A stretch of DNA of 16,430 bases from positions 1-16,430 of the forward strand of contig CARMXJ010000029.1 of the NCBI GenBank assembly GCA_949025205.1, written 5' to 3'. Source of the DNA: an uncultured Bacilli bacterium. Lineage in GTDB: Bacteria > Bacillota_I > Bacilli_A > RF39 > UBA660. The notes under the pieces are model-generated. The model saw nothing but the letters and a program-made list of their open reading frames with translations. It had not been told where the DNA came from and made no database searches. Every line of letters begins with the position of its first letter. Positions within the stretch are counted from its first letter, which is position 1. The position numbers were made by a program, and so were the translations under genes. This document shows, in pieces, positions 13,455 to 16,430 of the stretch.

Positions 13455-14525
13455 ATGTATGTAAATGGCCATGATGTATTTATTATTGTATTTGTAACAT
13501 TTTTAAGTAGTTTAATTGTAACACCAATTGTTGAGAAAATTGCGTATCACGTAAAAGCCTTAGATTATCCAAATGCAAGAAGACTCAATAAAGTGCCAAT
13601 GCCAACACTTGGAGGGCTTGCAATATTTTTTTCCTTTATGCTAGGATATATGCTGTATGCTAGAAGTAGTGTGCAAATGTTATCGATTTTAATGGGAAGT
13701 TTTTTATTAATCTTTATGGGGTTTATAGATGATATTAATCCTTTAAAAACAAAATACCAACTGGCAGTGCAGTTAATCGCCGCAGGTATTGTTGTATTTT
13801 ATGGAAATATAACACTAGACTTTATCACCTTTGTAGGTTTTAATATTACCTTTGCTGCTCCTTGGAATTACATGATTACGATGATTTTAATTGTAGCAAT
13901 TATCAATACTATCAATTTATCTGATGGGCTTGATGGCTTAAGTTCTGGCGTTAGTTCCATTTACTTCTTAACGATTGCGATTATTGCGTATATTATGAAT
14001 GCGATGGAAGGACTAGATACCACACTTGCTCTAATTATGCTTGGCTCCACACTAGGATTTCTGGTTTACAACTTTCCACCCGCTAGAATGTATGTCGGAG
14101 ATACCGGAAGTAACTTTTTAGGATTTATCATTGCTGTTATTTCTCTTTTAGGGTATAAAACAGCAACGTTTACATCGCTGATTATTCCTCTTATCATTTT
14201 AGCAACTCCTATTATTGATGTTGCTTTCTCGATTATTAGAAGACTTTTAAAAGGGCAAAATCCATTTAATACCCCCGATAAATCGCATTTGCACCACCAA
14301 CTTCTTAACATGAAATTCTCTACACGTTCTTCTTTACTTATTATTTATGCCATCGATATTTTATTTGCAGCAACTTCGATTTTTTATGTATTAGGGGATA
14401 CTTATTATGCTATATTTATTTACATTGGTTTAATGATTGTTTTCTTATTTATCGTTTTAAAAACAGATATTTTATTTAAAAGAAGTGAGAAGAAGAAAAA
14501 TGGAAAAACTAAAAAAGATATATAA
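13455..14525 (+). CDS. tagO: Undecaprenyl-phosphate glycosyl-1-phosphate transferase (TagO/WecA family)
   Basis: A 356-residue polytopic enzyme of the MraY/WecA/TagO superfamily, which moves GlcNAc-1-P (or a related sugar phosphate) from UDP-sugar to undecaprenyl phosphate, the first step in wall teichoic acid and other lipid-linked glycans. About ten or eleven membrane helices are visible. Landmarks: RRLNKVPMPTLGGLAIF (42-58), the Mg-binding IDD (91-93), NTINLSDGLDGLSSG (151-165), RMYVGDTGSNFLGF (211-224) and HLHH (278-281). The HxHH motif marks WecA/TagO rather than MraY. The nearby LCP ligase fits wall-glycopolymer synthesis. TagO versus WecA cannot be separated without knowing the polymer. 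The SD (GAAGTGA) is weak. The 3' end overlaps the gtrA start. Confidence 0.88.
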   Translation: MYVNGHDVFIIVFVTFLSSLIVTPIVEKIAYHVKALDYPNARRLNKVPMPTLGGLAIFFSFMLGYMLYARSSVQMLSILMGSFLLIFMGFIDDINPLKTKYQLAVQLIAAGIVVFYGNITLDFITFVGFNITFAAPWNYMITMILIVAIINTINLSDGLDGLSSGVSSIYFLTIAIIAYIMNAMEGLDTTLALIMLGSTLGFLVYNFPPARMYVGDTGSNFLGFIIAVISLLGYKTATFTSLIIPLIILATPIIDVAFSIIRRLLKGQNPFNTPDKSHLHHQLLNMKFSTRSSLLIIYAIDILFAATSIFYVLGDTYYAIFIYIGLMIVFLFIVLKTDILFKRSEKKKNGKTKKDI

Positions 14526-14918
14526 ACAATATGAAGAAATCATTAATTATGTAATGGTTGGTTTACTTACAACCGTTGTTAGTTTAGCTACTTACTTTAT
14601 TTGTGTTCATACTTTTCTAGATGCAAATAATGCTTTCGAAATTCAAATTGCCAATGTAATTTCATGGATACTTGCCGTTGCTTTTGCCTACATCACCAAT
14701 CGAATTTTCGTCTTTAAAAGCAAATCAAAAAATTACCTAAAAGAAATTACAAGTTTTGTACTTCTAGAATTTTAACGTTATTAATGGATATGGGAATTAT
14801 ATTTTTATTCGTAACTGTTTTGCACAGAAGCGATACAATTGGCAAATTAATAAGCCAAGTGGTTGTAACCATTGCCAATTATATATTTAGTAAGATATTT
14901 GTGTTTCGTAAGAAATAG
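14500..14918 (+). pseudogene. GtrA-family membrane protein, broken by a frameshift
   Basis: The GtrA family are small four-helix proteins thought to flip undecaprenyl-linked sugars in wall or O-antigen decoration. The first part (from ATG 14500) reads INYVMVGLLTTVVSLATYF, NVISWILAVAFAYITNRIFVF and EITSFVL, then runs into TAA at 14773. In another frame from about 14763 the family continues: SRILTLLMDMGIIFLF, then TIANYIFSKIFVFRKK, ending TAG at 14916. Joined, the protein is about 139 residues, the usual length. One missing T near 14761-14765 (CTTCT for CTTTCT) explains the break. No slippery heptamer is seen. It overlaps the end of tagO by 26 nt, so the two are co-transcribed. A GTG at 14485 is a possible but less likely start. 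Confidence 0.85.
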
Positions 14919-14957
14919 TTTCTAAGCTTTTTATTTCAAATAACTGAGGTGTTTTGC

Positions 14958-16322
14958 ATGGAAAAATATATTATAGATAAAAAAGACATAGATAAAAACT
15001 TTTTTCATTTTACAAATCAAAAAAATTTAAAAACTATTAGTAAAGAAGGTCTTATACCTGCTATTGGCCATCATGCGAAATATATTGAGAAAACAAAAAA
15101 AGTGTTCTTTGTAGAAGGATTAGACAATTTATTAATATTATTTGATTGTTGGATAAATTGCTTTTATTATTTACCAGTGATACCTTTTATTTATAAATTA
15201 GGAGCATTTTTTCTTAGACAAAAATGGTTTCCTATGATTATTGCTGATGGTTATTTCGGAACTCTAAAAAAAAGTAAATTGCACCGAAAAAGAGCATACA
15301 AAATTTTTAATAAAATGTTAGATAATGGCATTTTGCTTCAATTGGAACTGGAAGAAAATATTGATTTTAAATACAATGATAAAGACGAGATTAAATTAAG
15401 AGGATATAAGAGAAGACACTTAGAATTAATGGGGTATTCAAAAGCTTATTCAAGTTTAGATAATAATAACATGGACAAATGGAATATGCATACCATCACG
15501 GGACATAAAGTAGAAAAAGAAAAAATAAAACTGTGTGTTTTAGAAAATAAGGATTGCCAATTAAGAAATATATTTAATTATTGTATAGAAAATACTAAAA
15601 TAGATTTACAAAATATTTGTCCTATATTACATGATTTTATAAAGAGTCAAGAATATAATAAGGAAAGTTATATTAGTTATATAGAGCCTGAATACCTAAA
15701 CAAGATAGGTTTTAAAGAGAATCAAATAAATAAAGTAAAGAGATTAATGAATAGAGGAATACAAGAGAATTTGTATTCAAAAACAAAAATTCCTTATCAT
15801 GATAATAAACATATTGAAAGAGTAATTATGTATGCTATTTGGATACTTAAAGAAAAAGAGAAAAAGAAAGAATACTTAGAAAATCAAGAAATCTTATTAC
15901 TAGCAGCGTTATATCATGATTGTGGAAGAAACGTAGCTTCTAATAAAATGCATGGTATTGTTGGAGCAAAAATAGCTAGAAACAAGTTAAAAAATACTAT
16001 TGATGATAAAGCAATAAATAGTATCTGTCTTCTAATAGAAACTCACGCCTCTTACCAAGATATTGACGATTTTAGAGATTATAATTATTCAGAAGAAGAA
16101 AAGAAAAATATTCAGATATTGTCCGATATTTTAAAAGATGCGGATGCGCTAGATAGAAATAGAATTAAACTTTTTCCTTTTGCAAAATGTGATGTCAATA
16201 GATTAAGAACTTTAGAAGCTAAAGAAATCTATAAGTGTAGTGCATTATTCTATGATAAATACCAAGAAGCGGTAAAAAATAAAAAAGCAATAGTCAAAAA
16301 AATTTACAAAATAAAAAAGTAG
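14958..16322 (+). CDS. ART-like / HD-domain fusion protein, function unknown
   Basis: A 454-residue soluble protein with two parts. The C-terminal half (about 275-440) is an HD phosphohydrolase: H281/H285 in YHDNKHIERV, the HD pair in LLAALYHDCGR (316-324), H332 in HGIVGAKIAR, and DADALDR (394-400). The N-terminal part begins FFHFTNQKNLKTISKEGLIPAIGHHAK (15-41), the 'HxT...L..I...GLIP' opening of ADP-ribosyltransferase-like enzymes such as DarT and KptA/Tpt1, then KVFFVEG and a Trp/aromatic-rich stretch. The ART link is weak and by pattern only. The start is ATG 14958 with SD GAGGTG (14946-14951); the longer GTG start at 14949 lies inside that SD. HD proteins hydrolyse phosphate esters or nucleotides; the substrate is unknown. 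No promoter is seen in the 39-nt gap after gtrA, so it may share that transcript. Confidence 0.65.
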   Translation: MEKYIIDKKDIDKNFFHFTNQKNLKTISKEGLIPAIGHHAKYIEKTKKVFFVEGLDNLLILFDCWINCFYYLPVIPFIYKLGAFFLRQKWFPMIIADGYFGTLKKSKLHRKRAYKIFNKMLDNGILLQLELEENIDFKYNDKDEIKLRGYKRRHLELMGYSKAYSSLDNNNMDKWNMHTITGHKVEKEKIKLCVLENKDCQLRNIFNYCIENTKIDLQNICPILHDFIKSQEYNKESYISYIEPEYLNKIGFKENQINKVKRLMNRGIQENLYSKTKIPYHDNKHIERVIMYAIWILKEKEKKKEYLENQEILLLAALYHDCGRNVASNKMHGIVGAKIARNKLKNTIDDKAINSICLLIETHASYQDIDDFRDYNYSEEEKKNIQILSDILKDADALDRNRIKLFPFAKCDVNRLRTLEAKEIYKCSALFYDKYQEAVKNKKAIVKKIYKIKK

Positions 16323-16328
16323 ATAATA

Positions 16329-16357
16329 TTGAAAAAGTAAATAAATTAAGATAAAAT
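16329..16357 (+). promoter_or_regulatory. Promoter of the right-end gene
   Basis: The -35 TTGAAA (16329-16334) and -10 TAAAAT (16352-16357) are 17 nt apart. A TATAAT at 16363-16368 is an alternative -10. The SD AGGAGG is at 16369-16374. Confidence 0.55.
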
Positions 16358-16380
16358 GAAATTATAATAGGAGGAAAAAA

Positions 16381-16430
16381 ATGAAAAAGAAAGAAAAAAT
16401 CCTCTCAACCAGAACTAGTCTGGGGGGGGG
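16381..16430 (+). CDS. Start of an unidentified gene, cut by the window edge
   Basis: ATG with SD AGGAGG six nt upstream and a promoter before it. The visible reading is MKKKEKILSTRTSLG, then only glycine codons from the terminal G-run. A Lys-rich start fits many proteins and says little. The last nine bases are all G, which in this AT-rich sequence is suspect, so the final residues should not be trusted. Confidence 0.45.
   Translation, partial: MKKKEKILSTRTSLGG

Overview
The window looks like a contig from an uncultured, very AT-rich Bacillota, most likely a host-associated member of the Bacilli/RF39-like lineages. The grounds are the low GC content, AGGAGG-type ribosome binding sites, extended -10 (TGnTATAAT) promoters, a short 5S rRNA, and LCP/TagO-type wall genes. 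TGA ends several genes (the PH-domain gene, tsaB, rimI), so the Mycoplasma code is excluded. The left edge lies inside a 23S rRNA gene, a usual assembly break point. The right edge is a run of nine G, probably an artefact. The lineage is inference; the rest is read from the sequence.

Layout. 1-434: 3' end of 23S rRNA, 5S rRNA and an intrinsic terminator. 468-2682: three independent small genes (GNAT-like acetyltransferase, bacterial PH-domain protein, DUF2974 alpha/beta-hydrolase). 2760-5263: the tRNA t6A operon tsaE-tsaB-rimI-tsaD, with stop/start overlaps in its second half. 5282-5607: an intergenic region holding a candidate type I toxin-antitoxin module. It has a 29-residue membrane peptide on the minus strand with its own promoter, strong SD and terminator, and a convergent plus-strand RNA covering the 3' end of its mRNA. 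5646-7276: an ABC-F ribosome-protection gene behind a leader with a six-codon upstream ORF and two mutually exclusive hairpins, one of which hides the SD. 7290-7829: a minus-strand hexapeptide acyltransferase sharing a bidirectional terminator with the ABC-F gene.

7895-14918 is a cell-envelope block. A large minus-strand LCP ligase (three membrane segments, a PASTA domain and an acidic tail) is divergent from a two-gene operon. That operon encodes a secreted glucosaminidase with an SH3b domain and a C-terminal dockerin, then a membrane-anchored protein with an N-terminal cohesin-like domain. Read together, the pair suggests a minimal cohesin-dockerin system that docks a peptidoglycan hydrolase on the cell surface rather than a cellulosome. 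A TagO/WecA-type glycosyl-1-phosphate transferase and a frameshifted GtrA-family flippase follow, consistent with lipid-linked wall glycopolymer synthesis, attachment by LCP, and wall remodelling. 14958-16322 is an unusual fusion of an ART-like N-terminus to an HD phosphohydrolase domain. A new gene starts at 16381 and is cut by the window edge.

The most notable items are the cohesin/dockerin wall-hydrolase pair, the type I toxin-antitoxin candidate, the uORF/hairpin leader of the ABC-F gene, and the even, closely spaced cysteines in the secreted domains.
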